Both the position numbers and the translations under genes were made by a program. Below are positions 7,237 to 14,703 of a stretch of DNA of 17,576 nt, piece after piece (within the stretch, counting starts at the first letter, position 1; every line of letters begins with the position of its first letter). A model generated the notes under the pieces. That model was not told the DNA's origin. It saw only the letters and a program-made list of their open reading frames with translations, and did no database searches. Origin of the DNA: Acidobacteriota bacterium (GTDB taxonomy: Bacteria > Acidobacteriota > Thermoanaerobaculia > Thermoanaerobaculales > Thermoanaerobaculaceae); assembly GCA_027458945.1 (NCBI GenBank), contig DAIDOU010000001.1:1-17576 (forward strand). Direction: 5' to 3'.

Positions 7237-8547
7237 CTAGGCCGGATTGGATGACATCGGAAACGGCAGCTGATACGCGAACGCCCCGCGCTGGATGACC
7301 AGCAGCAGCGACGAGCGCGCGTACTGGCGCGCCACGATGCGGTCGATCTCCGCGACGCTGGCGACCCGTTGGCCGTTGACCTGGAGCACGACGTCACCGC
7401 GGGCGAGGCCGGCTTCGTCGGCCCGGCTGCCACTCGCGACGCGGCTGATCACCACCCGTCCGCCGCGCTCGGCGAGCTCGACGCCGACGAAGCGCTGCAG
7501 CACCTGCTCGCCGAGGTCGCTGGGCGGCCGGGTGGCCCGCATCGTCACCGCGCGCGGGCCGCCGCGCCCCGCGAGCTCGAACGTCGCCTGGTTGCCGGGG
7601 GCGAGCTGCGCGAGCAGCGTCGTGTAGTCGTCCCGCCCGGCGATCGCCCGGCCGTTGCCGGCGAGCAGGACGTCGCCGCGACGCACGCCCGCCTCTCCGG
7701 CGGGCGAGGCGGGAAAGACGTCCGTCACCTCGACGCCGGCGGCCTCGCCGCGCCGTCCGCCGCCGCGTTCGTCGCGGTTGGCGACGAACATGCCGAGCCA
7801 CGCCGCCTGCACGTGCCCGTAGCGCAGGAGGTCGTCCACGACGCGGCGCACCCGCTTGGCCGGGATCGCGAAGCCGATCCCCTGCGCGTCGCCGATGATC
7901 GCGGTGTTGATCCCGACCAGCCGCCCGTCGAGATCGACGAGCGCGCCGCCGGAGTTGCCAGGGTTGATCGAGGCGTCGGTCTGGAGGAAGTCGGTGTACA
8001 CCCGGTGCGTGTCGGGCGAGGTCACGGTCCGGTCGCGGGCGGAGAGCACCCCCACGGTCACGGTGTTCTCGAGGCCGAGCGGGTTGCCGATCGCGATCAT
8101 CGTCTCGCCGATCATCGAGTCGTCCTGGTCCGCGAGCGGCAGGTACGGGCGCCCGCGCGAGCGCACGCGCAGGATCGCCAGGTCGGAGTCGGCGTCCGAG
8201 CCGATCACCTCGGCTTCCTCGCTCTTGCCGTCGACGAAGCGGACCTTGATCTCGGCGGCGCCCTCGATGACGTGCTCGTTGGTGACGATCAGGCCGTCGG
8301 GGGAGATCAGCACGCCGCTGCCCAGCGACTGCGAGGTGTAGACCTGCGGTCCGCCGGCGCCGAACTCGGGAAACAGGTCGCCGAAGATCGACCGCGGCCG
8401 TACGGTCACCACCTGGCGCGCGTTCAGGTTGACCACCGCGCCGCGTACCCGCTGCACGACCTGCACCACCGGCGTCCGCCGCAGGCTCTCGGCCGCGGCC
8501 GCCGCCGCGATGCCGAGGACGACCATCAGCGCCACGCTCCGCCTCAT
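7237..8547 (-). CDS. HtrA/Deg-type periplasmic serine protease with two PDZ domains
   Basis: A 436-residue protein with an N-terminal signal peptide (about 1-19: M-R-R then a hydrophobic, alanine-rich run). The trypsin-like domain covers about 25-240 and has the complete catalytic triad: H92 in TNEHV, D122 in SDLAIL and S199 in GNSGGAL. Two PDZ domains follow, at about 248-340 and 345-422, as in DegP, DegQ and DegS relatives. Such proteins degrade or refold damaged proteins in the periplasm. The ATG at 8547 has a GGGGAGGG ribosome-binding site. Downstream, rsgA begins 15 bp after the stop. Presence of both PDZ domains and a signal peptide favours a soluble DegP/DegQ-like enzyme over a membrane-anchored DegS-like sensor, but the precise subfamily is not resolved. 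Confidence 0.93.
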   Translation of the reverse strand: MRRSVALMVVLGIAAAAAAESLRRTPVVQVVQRVRGAVVNLNARQVVTVRPRSIFGDLFPEFGAGGPQVYTSQSLGSGVLISPDGLIVTNEHVIEGAAEIKVRFVDGKSEEAEVIGSDADSDLAILRVRSRGRPYLPLADQDDSMIGETMIAIGNPLGLENTVTVGVLSARDRTVTSPDTHRVYTDFLQTDASINPGNSGGALVDLDGRLVGINTAIIGDAQGIGFAIPAKRVRRVVDDLLRYGHVQAAWLGMFVANRDERGGGRRGEAAGVEVTDVFPASPAGEAGVRRGDVLLAGNGRAIAGRDDYTTLLAQLAPGNQATFELAGRGGPRAVTMRATRPPSDLGEQVLQRFVGVELAERGGRVVISRVASGSRADEAGLARGDVVLQVNGQRVASVAEIDRIVARQYARSSLLLVIQRGAFAYQLPFPMSSNPA

Positions 8548-8631
8548 GACTCCCTCCCCGCCCGCCGGCCGCGGACTGACAAGAGCGTACCTCGTTCCCC
8601 GCTCGCCGTGCCTCGTCGGAGCCGCGTGAGC

Positions 8632-8660
8632 TTGGAAACGGGGGCCCCGCGGCCTACTAT
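8632..8660 (+). promoter_or_regulatory. Sigma-70-type promoter for the molybdenum hydroxylase operon
   Basis: TTGGAA (8632-8637) and TACTAT (8655-8660) are separated by exactly 17 bp and match the -35 and -10 consensus at 4 and 4-5 of 6 positions. The spacer contains the perfect palindrome GGGGCCCC (8640-8647), a possible repressor contact. Predicted transcription would begin near 8667, about 70 nt before the first gene. The rest of the 189-bp gap between the divergent protease gene and this operon shows nothing else I can support. Confidence 0.5.
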
Positions 8661-8736
8661 GCCGCCTACGGAAGAGCCAGGCCCGGAGGGCGTTGCGACG
8701 CGGGCCGGCCGAGTGTGGCGGGGAGGTCGACTAGGC

Positions 8737-9603
8737 ATGGACGTCGCGATCCAAGAGGTGGTGCGGCCCGCCACCATCGCTGAGGCGCTGGCCACGCTGG
8801 CGCGAGCCGACGCCCGCCCGATCGCCGGCGGCACCGACTTGATGGTGCAGCTGCGCGACGGGCGGCGGCACGCCGCCTGCCTCGTCGACCTCGGCCGCCT
8901 CGGGCTCGGCGGCGTGCGGCGCGACGGCGACGCGGTGGAGATCGGCGCCGCGACGACGATGGACGCGATCGCCGGCGACGCGGCGATCCGCGGCTGGTTC
9001 CCGGCGCTCGCGAGCGCCGCCGGACAGGTCGGCGGCTGGCCGATCCAGTGCCGCGCCACGCTCGGCGGCAACCTCGCCAACGGCTCGCCCGCCGCCGACA
9101 CCGCCGGGCCGCTGCTCATCGCCGGCGCCGGCGTCATCGTGGTCGCGCCCGGCGGCCGGCGGCGCGTCCCGATCGCGGAGTTCTTCCTCGGCCCCGGGCG
9201 CACCGCGCTTCGGCAGGGCGAGCTGATTGCGGCGGTCCGCCTCCCGCTCGCCGAGCCGCCCGCGGGCCGCCGCGTCGTCGAGCGCTTCGTCAAGGTGGGG
9301 CCGCGCCGGGAGCAGGTCATCTCGGTGGCGAGCCTCGCGGGCCGGGCGGTGGTCGGCCGTGACGGCGCGCTCGAGCAGGTCCGCATTGCGCTCGGTTCGG
9401 TGGCGCCGACGCCGGTGCGCGCGACCGCCGCCGAGCGCGCCCTGTGCGGACGGCGGCCCGACGCGGCGGCGCGGCGGGACGCGGTCCGCGCCGTGCAGCG
9501 GGACATCGCGCCGATCGACGACGTGCGCGCCCCGGCCCGCTACCGCCGGATCGCGGTGGCCGTGCTGCTCGACCGCTTCCTGCGCGAGGTCGAGCGTGGT
9601 TGA
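8737..9603 (+). CDS. Molybdenum hydroxylase FAD-binding subunit (XDH/CoxM type)
   Basis: A 288-residue protein of the FAD-binding subunit family found in xanthine dehydrogenase-like and carbon monoxide dehydrogenase-like enzymes; the usual length is 280-300. The FAD pyrophosphate-binding motifs are IAGGTDLM (29-36) and TLGGNLANGSPAAD (108-121). The C-terminal part (about 175-285) is the typical CO dehydrogenase flavoprotein C-terminal domain. The subunit passes electrons from the iron-sulfur clusters to an acceptor in the cytosol. The ATG at 8737 follows GGGAGG at a slightly long spacing and is the first gene of a tightly packed five-gene operon. The stop overlaps the next gene's GTG by 8 bp. 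Confidence 0.93.
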   Translation: MDVAIQEVVRPATIAEALATLARADARPIAGGTDLMVQLRDGRRHAACLVDLGRLGLGGVRRDGDAVEIGAATTMDAIAGDAAIRGWFPALASAAGQVGGWPIQCRATLGGNLANGSPAADTAGPLLIAGAGVIVVAPGGRRRVPIAEFFLGPGRTALRQGELIAAVRLPLAEPPAGRRVVERFVKVGPRREQVISVASLAGRAVVGRDGALEQVRIALGSVAPTPVRATAAERALCGRRPDAAARRDAVRAVQRDIAPIDDVRAPARYRRIAVAVLLDRFLREVERG

Positions 9604-10072
9604 CCGGGTCACGGTAACGCTGATCCTCAACGGCGAACGGCGCCGCTTCGAGGTGCCGCCGGGGCGGCGCCTGCTCGACCTGTTGCGCGACGACGCCGGC
9701 CTGACCGGCACCAAGGAGGGGTGCGGCGCGGGCGAGTGCGGCGCCTGCACCGTGCTCCTCGACGGCGTGCCGGTGACCTCGTGCCTGGTGCTCGCGGCCT
9801 CCGCCGACGGCCGCGAGGTGGTGACGGTGGAGGGCCTGGGAAGCGGCGCGCTGCACCCGTTCCAGGAGGCGCTGGTGGCCCGCGGCGGCGTCCAGTGCGG
9901 CTTCTGCACGCCGGGGGTCGCCGTGACCGGCGCCGCGGCGCTCGCCCGCGGCGCGACCGGCGCCGAACGCGTCCGGCTGCTGGCCGGCAACCTCTGCCGC
10001 TGCACCGGCTACGCCAAGATCCTCGCGGCGCTCGACGACGCCGCGGAGGGGACGACCGATGCCCCGGCGTGA
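9596..10072 (+). CDS. Molybdenum hydroxylase 2Fe-2S subunit
   Basis: A 158-residue protein with two 2Fe-2S domains, the standard small subunit of the XDH/CoxS family. The plant-ferredoxin-type cluster is bound by C43, C48, C51 and C63 (GCGAGECGACTV followed by T-S-C). The second, helical-domain cluster is bound by C101 and C104 (CGFCTPG) and C134 and C136 (CRCTGY). It relays electrons between the molybdenum centre and FAD. The GTG start at 9596 overlaps the end of the FAD subunit gene by 8 bp and places the beta-grasp strand V-T-V-T-L-I-L-N-G at the very N-terminus, as usual. There is no Tat signal, so the enzyme is cytosolic. The last 14 bp overlap the large-subunit gene. Confidence 0.95.
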   Translation: MVDRVTVTLILNGERRRFEVPPGRRLLDLLRDDAGLTGTKEGCGAGECGACTVLLDGVPVTSCLVLAASADGREVVTVEGLGSGALHPFQEALVARGGVQCGFCTPGVAVTGAAALARGATGAERVRLLAGNLCRCTGYAKILAALDDAAEGTTDAPA

Positions 10073-12461
10073 CAGCGGCGCGCGTCGCAAGGCCGTGAGA
10101 TCGGACCACGGTCCACGGACCACGGACCACGGTCCTCTCGGCGGCTGCCACGAGCGTCCCGACGCGCGTGCCAAGGTCGCCGGCTCCACCAGGTACGTCG
10201 CCGACCTCGCCCTCCCCGGGATGCTGCACGCGGCCGCGGCCGTGTCCCCGACCGCTGCGGCGCGCCTCGTCGCGCTCGACACCGCGGCGGCGCGCGCCGT
10301 CGCCGGTGTCGTGGCCGTGCTCACGGCCGCCGACATCCCCGGTGCCAACCTCGTCGGCGTGATCTTCCCCGACCAGCCGTTGCTGGTCGCCGACCGCGTC
10401 CGCATGGTCGGGGACCGGCTCGCCGTCGTCGCGGCGCGCTCGCCCGAGGCGGCCTGGCGCGCGGCCGCTCTCGTCGAGGCGACGCTCGAGCCGCTGCCGG
10501 CCGTGCACGACCCGGTCGCGGCGCTGGCGGCCGGCGCCGCGCGCGTGCACGACGGCGGCAACCTCGTCAAGGCGTTCCGGGTGGCGCGCGGCGACACCCG
10601 CCGGGCGCGGGCGGACGTGGTCGTCGAGGCCGTCTACCACGTCGGCGGTCAGGAGCACGCCTACCTCGAGCCGCAGGGGTGCCTCGCGATCCCCGAGGGG
10701 CGGACGCGGATCACGATCGTCGCCTCGTGCCAGTGCCCGTTCTACGTGCAGCAGGCCGTCGCGCGCGTGCTCGGCCTGCCGCTCGCCGCCGTGCGCGTCG
10801 AGCAGGCGCCGACCGGCGGCGGCTTCGGCGGCAAGGAGGACTACCCCTCCGAGCCGGCGGCGTGCGCCGCCGTCCTCGCCTTCGCCACCGGACGGCCGGT
10901 GCGCTTCGTGCTGCCGCGCGAGCTCGACATGCAGGGCTCGACGAAGCGGCACGCGATGGTCATCCGCCACCGCTGGGGCGCGAGCCGCGACGGCCGCCTG
11001 CGCTTCGCCGAGGTCGACACGGTGCTCGACGCCGGGGCGTACGCCGGCATCTCGACGGTGGTCGGCGAGCGCGCCAACGTCTCCGCGATCGGCCCGTACC
11101 ACGTCCCCAACGTGCTCGTGACCACCCGCGTCGCCTACACCGACAACCTGTTCGGCGGCGCCTTCCGCGGCTTCGGGGCGCCGCAGGTGACGTGGGCGGC
11201 CGAGGCCACGATCGACCGGTTGGCGCGGGCGGTCGGCCTCGACCCACTCGAGTTCCGCCGCCGCAACGTGCTCGACGACCGCCGCCGCCGCACCTGCACG
11301 GGGCAGTTGCTGCCGCGGCCGGTGCTGGCGCGCGCCTGCCTCGACCGCGCCGCCGAGCTCGCGGGGTGGGACGAGTTCCACGCCCGCGAGCGGGCGGCCG
11401 GGCCGGAGCGCGAGGGACTCGGGATCGGCTTGGCGCTGTACGGCTGCAACCTGCACCACGGCGGGCAGCACCTCGACCGCTCCTCGGCGGTGGTCATCGT
11501 GCAGGCCGATGGTTCGGTCGTGGTGCGCGTCGGCCTCACCGAGATCGGCCAGGGAAACCTCACCGCGTGCCAGACGATCGCCGCCCAGGCGCTCGGCGTC
11601 GACCCGGCGGTCGTGCAGGTGTGGCAGCCCGACACCACGACCGTCGCCGACTCCGGGCCGACGGTGGCGTCGCGCGGCGCGCACGCCTCGGGGATGGCGA
11701 TCCTCGACGCCGTGCGGCGCCTGCGCGCCCGCCTCGACCCGGTCGCCGCCGAGCTGCTCGGCTGTCGGCCCGACCAGGTCGTGCTGGCGAACGGACGCGC
11801 CGCGATCGCCGGCGAGCCGGGCCGCTCGGTCGAGGTGGCCGCGGTGGCGGCGGAGATGGCGGCGCGGCGCATCGAGGCGGCCGCCACCGGTTGGTATCGC
11901 AGCCGGCCGCGCCGCTTCGACGCCGAGTCCGGTCTCGGCGCACCGTACGAGTCGTACGCCGTCGCCTGCCACGTCGCGAAGGTGCACGTCGACGCCGAGC
12001 TCGGCCTCATCCGCGTCGCGGAGGTCGCCGCGGCGCACGACGTCGGGCGGGTCATCCACCGCGGCGCGCTCGAGGGTCAGATCGAGGGCGGCGTGGTGCA
12101 GGGCGTCGGCTGGGGCACCACCGAGCGCCTCGCCCTCGAGCGCGGCCGCCTCGCCAACCCGTCGTTCACCGACTACCTGATCCCGACCGCCGCCGACGCA
12201 CCCAAGGTCACGATCGCGGTCCTCGAGGGCGCGCCGTCCGGCGGACCTTTCGGCGCCAAGGGGATCGGCGAGCCGTCGCTGATCCCCGCGGCCGCGGCCG
12301 TGCGCAACGCGGTCGTCGCGGCGCTCGGCGTCGAGATCGACACGCTGCCGCTCACCCCGCCGACCGTGGTGGCCGCCCTCGGCGACGCCCACCCGTTCGC
12401 CTGGGTGGCGGAGGAGGAGAACGAGGATGCACGTTCTGCGGCGGCTCCTGCAAGCCGTTGA
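10059..12461 (+). CDS. Molybdenum hydroxylase large (molybdopterin-binding) subunit
   Basis: An 800-residue protein of the xanthine dehydrogenase family; usual large subunits are about 750-800 residues. Active-site elements are visible: GGGFGGKE (E260, equivalent to the substrate-contacting glutamate of XDH), FRGFG (R370, the XDH arginine) and KGIGEPS with the catalytic base E738. The AYXCSFR signature of carbon monoxide dehydrogenase is absent, so this is not CoxL. The conserved family start (RPDARAKVAGSTRY) begins near residue 32, later than in E. coli XdhA. The extra N-terminus includes residues encoded by a five-unit heptamer repeat (10102-10136). The ATG at 10059 is supported by GGAGGG 8 bp upstream and overlaps the small-subunit gene by 14 bp. 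The substrate (a purine or another N-heterocycle or aldehyde) cannot be assigned. Confidence 0.93.
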   Translation: MPRRDSGARRKAVRSDHGPRTTDHGPLGGCHERPDARAKVAGSTRYVADLALPGMLHAAAAVSPTAAARLVALDTAAARAVAGVVAVLTAADIPGANLVGVIFPDQPLLVADRVRMVGDRLAVVAARSPEAAWRAAALVEATLEPLPAVHDPVAALAAGAARVHDGGNLVKAFRVARGDTRRARADVVVEAVYHVGGQEHAYLEPQGCLAIPEGRTRITIVASCQCPFYVQQAVARVLGLPLAAVRVEQAPTGGGFGGKEDYPSEPAACAAVLAFATGRPVRFVLPRELDMQGSTKRHAMVIRHRWGASRDGRLRFAEVDTVLDAGAYAGISTVVGERANVSAIGPYHVPNVLVTTRVAYTDNLFGGAFRGFGAPQVTWAAEATIDRLARAVGLDPLEFRRRNVLDDRRRRTCTGQLLPRPVLARACLDRAAELAGWDEFHARERAAGPEREGLGIGLALYGCNLHHGGQHLDRSSAVVIVQADGSVVVRVGLTEIGQGNLTACQTIAAQALGVDPAVVQVWQPDTTTVADSGPTVASRGAHASGMAILDAVRRLRARLDPVAAELLGCRPDQVVLANGRAAIAGEPGRSVEVAAVAAEMAARRIEAAATGWYRSRPRRFDAESGLGAPYESYAVACHVAKVHVDAELGLIRVAEVAAAHDVGRVIHRGALEGQIEGGVVQGVGWGTTERLALERGRLANPSFTDYLIPTAADAPKVTIAVLEGAPSGGPFGAKGIGEPSLIPAAAAVRNAVVAALGVEIDTLPLTPPTVVAALGDAHPFAWVAEEENEDARSAAAPASR
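10102..10136 (+). repeat. Five tandem heptamers (CGGWCCA) inside the start of the large-subunit gene
   Basis: The segment reads as five consecutive 7-bp units: CGGACCA, CGGTCCA, CGGACCA, CGGACCA and CGGTCCT. Only the central A/T base and the final base vary, and each unit is close to its own inverse complement. It lies 43 bp into the coding region and encodes the sequence around D-H-G-P-R-T-T-D-H-G-P, which the family does not need. Because 7 is not a multiple of 3, gain or loss of one unit would shift the reading frame. Confidence 0.8.
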
Positions 12462-13200
12462 CGAGGGCGACACCTGCGTCCTGGCCACCGTGGCCGGGGT
12501 CGCCGGGTCGGCGCCGCGCAAGGCCGGGACGCGGCTCCTGGTTTCGGCGCGCGGTCTCCGTCTCGGCACCGTGGGCGGCGGTGAGGTCGAGGCGGCGGCG
12601 CTCGCCAACGCCGCCGAGATGCTCGCCGGGCACGACCAGGCGCGCACGCTCGAGATCGCGACCAACTGCGGCGGCGTGGTGACGCTGATGCTGGAGACGT
12701 TCGGGCCGCCGCGCCGCCTGTTCGTCGTCGGCGCCGGTCACGTCGGCGCGGCGCTGGCGCGCGCCGCGGCGCGCTCCGGCTACCGCGTCACGCTCGCCGC
12801 GCCGGAGCGGCCGGCGCAGCCCGCGGACGCGCTGCCGGTCGAGTGCGTCGCGGCCGCCGATCCGACGTTCCTCGAGGCGTGGGAGGGGCCGGAGCGCACC
12901 CACGTCGTCGTCGCGACCGGCGACGCCGGCGCCGACGGCCGCTGGGCGGCGAGCGCGCTGGCGCGCCCGTTCGCGAGCGTCGGCGTGCTCGGCTCGCACA
13001 CCAAGGCGGCCGCGATCCGCCGCACCGCCGCGGCGGCCGGCGTCGCCCCCGAGCGCGTCGCCGCCCTGCGCTGCCCGGTGGGGCTCGACCTCGGCGCGGT
13101 GACGCCGGAGGAGATCGCGGTGGCGATCGTGGCGGAGCTCATCCGCCTCGACCGCGTCGGGGAGGTGCCCGAACCGTGGCGGCGCGCGTCGCGGGCGTGA
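12427..13200 (+). CDS. XdhC/CoxI-family molybdenum cofactor insertion factor
   Basis: A 257-residue protein of the XdhC family, which binds molybdenum cofactor, assists its sulfuration and delivers it to XDH-like enzymes in the cytosol. The N-terminal XdhC/CoxI domain includes LATVAGVAGSAPRKAG (19-34), G-T-V-G-G-G (48-53) and N80-C81-G-G-V. The C-terminal Rossmann-like domain starts with VVGAGHVG (100-107) and ends with P-V-G-L-D-L-G-A-V-T-P-E-E-I-A. The ATG at 12427 is preceded by a run of GGAGGAGGAG and overlaps the large-subunit gene by 35 bp, so translation is probably coupled. The protein is on the short side of the family but contains both domains. Confidence 0.92.
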   Translation: MHVLRRLLQAVDEGDTCVLATVAGVAGSAPRKAGTRLLVSARGLRLGTVGGGEVEAAALANAAEMLAGHDQARTLEIATNCGGVVTLMLETFGPPRRLFVVGAGHVGAALARAAARSGYRVTLAAPERPAQPADALPVECVAAADPTFLEAWEGPERTHVVVATGDAGADGRWAASALARPFASVGVLGSHTKAAAIRRTAAAAGVAPERVAALRCPVGLDLGAVTPEEIAVAIVAELIRLDRVGEVPEPWRRASRA

Positions 13201-13757
13201 TCCTCGCCGGCGGAGCGGGAACCCGCTTCGGCGAACCGAAGGCGTTTGCGCGCCTCCCCGACGGGCGCACGTTCCTGGCCTCGTGCGCCGCCGCGCTCGC
13301 CGCCGGGGGTGCGGACCCGATCGCGGCCACGCTGCCCCCCGGGGCCGGCGGTGAGCTGCCGGCCGGGGTCCTCCCCGTTCCGCTCGCCGCGCCGGGTTGG
13401 CCGATGTTCGAGTCGCTGCGGGCCGGGCTCGGCGCGCTGCTCGCCGTCCCCGACTGGGACACCGTGATCGTGCTGCCGGTGGACCATCCTCTGGTGCAGG
13501 CGTCCAGCGTGCGGGCGCTCGCTGCGGCCGCCGGCGACGCGGCGATCCCCTCGTTCCGCGGCAAGCACGGGCACCCGGTGGCGCTCGGCCGCGCGGTCGC
13601 GGCCGGGATCGTCGGCGGCGCGTTCGCCGGCCCGACACTGCGCGAGGTGCTGCACGCGGTCGGCGCGACCGAGGTCGCGGTCGAGGACGCGGGCGTCACC
13701 GCCAACTGCAACACCCCGGAAGCTCTCGCCGCCGCGCTCGCCGCCACCCGCGGCTGA
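13176..13757 (+). CDS. MobA/MocA-like molybdopterin nucleotidyltransferase
   Basis: A 193-residue nucleotidyltransferase with the GT-A fold signature GVILAGGAGTRFGEPKA (7-23), in which the glycine-rich loop binds the nucleotide and the K contacts phosphate. A metal-binding V-D-H-P-L appears near residue 105. Its position as the last gene of a molybdenum hydroxylase operon suggests MocA-like activity, transferring CMP to molybdopterin to make the cytosine-dinucleotide cofactor used by such enzymes. MobA-like GMP transfer to make the guanine form is the alternative. The start was placed at GTG 13176, which has GGGGAGG about 10 bp upstream and overlaps the XdhC gene by 25 bp. A second in-frame GTG (13197) overlaps the XdhC stop but would remove residues usually present before the first strand. 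Confidence 0.85.
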   Translation: MAARVAGVILAGGAGTRFGEPKAFARLPDGRTFLASCAAALAAGGADPIAATLPPGAGGELPAGVLPVPLAAPGWPMFESLRAGLGALLAVPDWDTVIVLPVDHPLVQASSVRALAAAAGDAAIPSFRGKHGHPVALGRAVAAGIVGGAFAGPTLREVLHAVGATEVAVEDAGVTANCNTPEALAAALAATRG

Positions 13758-13767
13758 GCGGCCGCGC

Positions 13768-13809
13768 TTGACCGAGGTCAAGGCGGGCGCCGGACGGCGG
13801 CGGTACGGT
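13768..13809 (+). promoter_or_regulatory. FNR-type operator and class II promoter for the ferredoxin gene
   Basis: TTGACC-GA-GGTCAA (13768-13781) is a perfect-arm palindrome that fits the Crp/Fnr pattern TTGAN6TCAA; one more matching pair extends it to CTTGACC...GGTCAAG. A weak -10-like TACGGT (13804-13809) puts the likely transcription start at 13815-13817, so the operator centre (13774.5) falls at about -41. This is the class II activator position used by FNR and CRP. The site is 10 bp after the stop of the molybdenum operon and 58 bp before the ferredoxin ATG. Confidence 0.65.
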
Positions 13810-13839
13810 CTGACACGGACGAGCTGGGGGAAGCCCGCA

Positions 13840-14646
13840 ATGGCGATGAGGGACGTGATCCGGATCGACGAGGCCGTGTGCGACGGGTGCGGCCTTTGCG
13901 TGGCGGCGTGCGCCGAGGGCGCGATCGCGCTCGTGGACGGCAAGGCCCGCCTGGTGAGCGAGTCGCATTGCGACGGCTTGGGCGCCTGCCTCGGCCACTG
14001 CCCGCAGGGAGCGATCACCGTCGCGCGCTCCGCGGCGGCGCCGTTCGGCCTCGCCTCGCCCCGGCGGGAAACCGCTCGGCCCGCCGCCCCGGTGGCGCCG
14101 GCCGGCGCTTCCGCATGCCCGGGTTCGCGCGCGGCCAGCTTCGACCGGCCGGCCGCGGCCGAGCCGGGCGGCGTCACACCCCCGGCGCTGCGCCACTGGC
14201 CGGTGCAGCTCCACCTCGTGGCGCCGACCGCGCCGTGCTACCGCGGCGCCGACGTGCTGCTGGCGGCCGACTGCGTCGCCTACGCCATCGGCGACTTCCA
14301 CAGCCGATATCTCGCCGGGCGTTCGCTCGCGATCGCCTGCCCCAAGCTCGATGTCCGCCAGGAGGCCTACCTCGACAAGATCGTCGCCATGATCGACGAG
14401 GCGAAGATCGCCTCCCTCACGGTGATGGTGATGGAGGTCCCGTGCTGCGGCGGCCTCGTCCGTCTCGCGGCCGCCGCCAGCGCGCGCGCGGCGCGCAAGG
14501 TGCCGGTGCGCGCGGTCGTCGTCGGCGTCCGCGGCGACATCCTCGGTGGCGGACCGCTCGCGGGCGAGACTCCGGGCGCGCGCCCCACGCCCGCGCGGCC
14601 GGCCGCTGTGGCGGCGGTAGACTTACCGGTACGGAATCGGAGCTAG
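13840..14646 (+). CDS. Ferredoxin-like 4Fe-4S protein with cysteine-rich C-terminal domain (FrdX-like)
   Basis: A 268-residue protein starting at ATG 13840, preceded by GGGGGA at good spacing; an ATG two codons later is an alternative. The first cluster motif is C14-x2-C17-x2-C20-x3-C24. The second region reads C44-DGLGA-C50-LGH-C54-P, which has only three cysteines in C-x5-C-x3-C spacing, so the second cluster is non-standard. A proline/alanine-rich linker (about 65-115) leads to a second domain (about 118-235) with C145, C168 in CPKLD, and C202-C203 in PCCGG. I recall this architecture from ferredoxin-like proteins of anaerobes found near hybrid-cluster-protein genes and their HcpR regulator. 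That link is from memory and unverified. No membrane segment is seen. The gene sits behind an FNR-type operator and 57 bp before an octahaem cytochrome gene. The biochemical role is unknown. Confidence 0.85.
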   Translation: MAMRDVIRIDEAVCDGCGLCVAACAEGAIALVDGKARLVSESHCDGLGACLGHCPQGAITVARSAAAPFGLASPRRETARPAAPVAPAGASACPGSRAASFDRPAAAEPGGVTPPALRHWPVQLHLVAPTAPCYRGADVLLAADCVAYAIGDFHSRYLAGRSLAIACPKLDVRQEAYLDKIVAMIDEAKIASLTVMVMEVPCCGGLVRLAAAASARAARKVPVRAVVVGVRGDILGGGPLAGETPGARPTPARPAAVAAVDLPVRNRS

Positions 14647-14659
14647 CGCCGGGTGGGTC

Positions 14660-14676
14660 CCCGGCCCGCGGCCGGG
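14660..14676 (+). terminator. GC-rich stem-loop between ferredoxin and octahaem cytochrome genes
   Basis: CCCGGCC (14660-14666) and GGCCGGG (14670-14676) form a perfect 7-bp stem with a 3-nt loop. No T-run follows at once, although a short TTT occurs at 14689-14691. It could be a weak intercistronic attenuator or a stabilising hairpin, and need not separate the two genes into different transcripts. Confidence 0.3.
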
Positions 14677-14703
14677 CGCTCACCGGGCTTTGGAGGCGAA
14701 GCG

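Noticed and set aside
8560..8612. Possible extracytoplasmic-stress (sigma-E-like) promoter before the HtrA gene, from GGAAC and TCAG on the minus strand
   Set aside because: The spacing between the two elements is several bases too short for a sigma-E promoter.
10059..12461. Possible aerobic carbon monoxide dehydrogenase large subunit (CoxL)
   Set aside because: The AYXCSFR active-site loop is missing; the matching region reads GGAFRGFGAPQ as in xanthine dehydrogenase-like enzymes.
9627..12665. A 1012-codon open frame on the minus strand, antisense to the hydroxylase genes
   Set aside because: Long antisense frames are expected at this GC content. Its translation is arginine/histidine-rich low-complexity sequence with no recognisable domain, and the plus strand encodes well-conserved subunits.
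10679..12682. A 667-codon plus-strand frame overlapping the large-subunit gene in another frame
   Set aside because: The translation is dominated by arginine, glycine and proline with no motif; it is a frame shadow of the large subunit.
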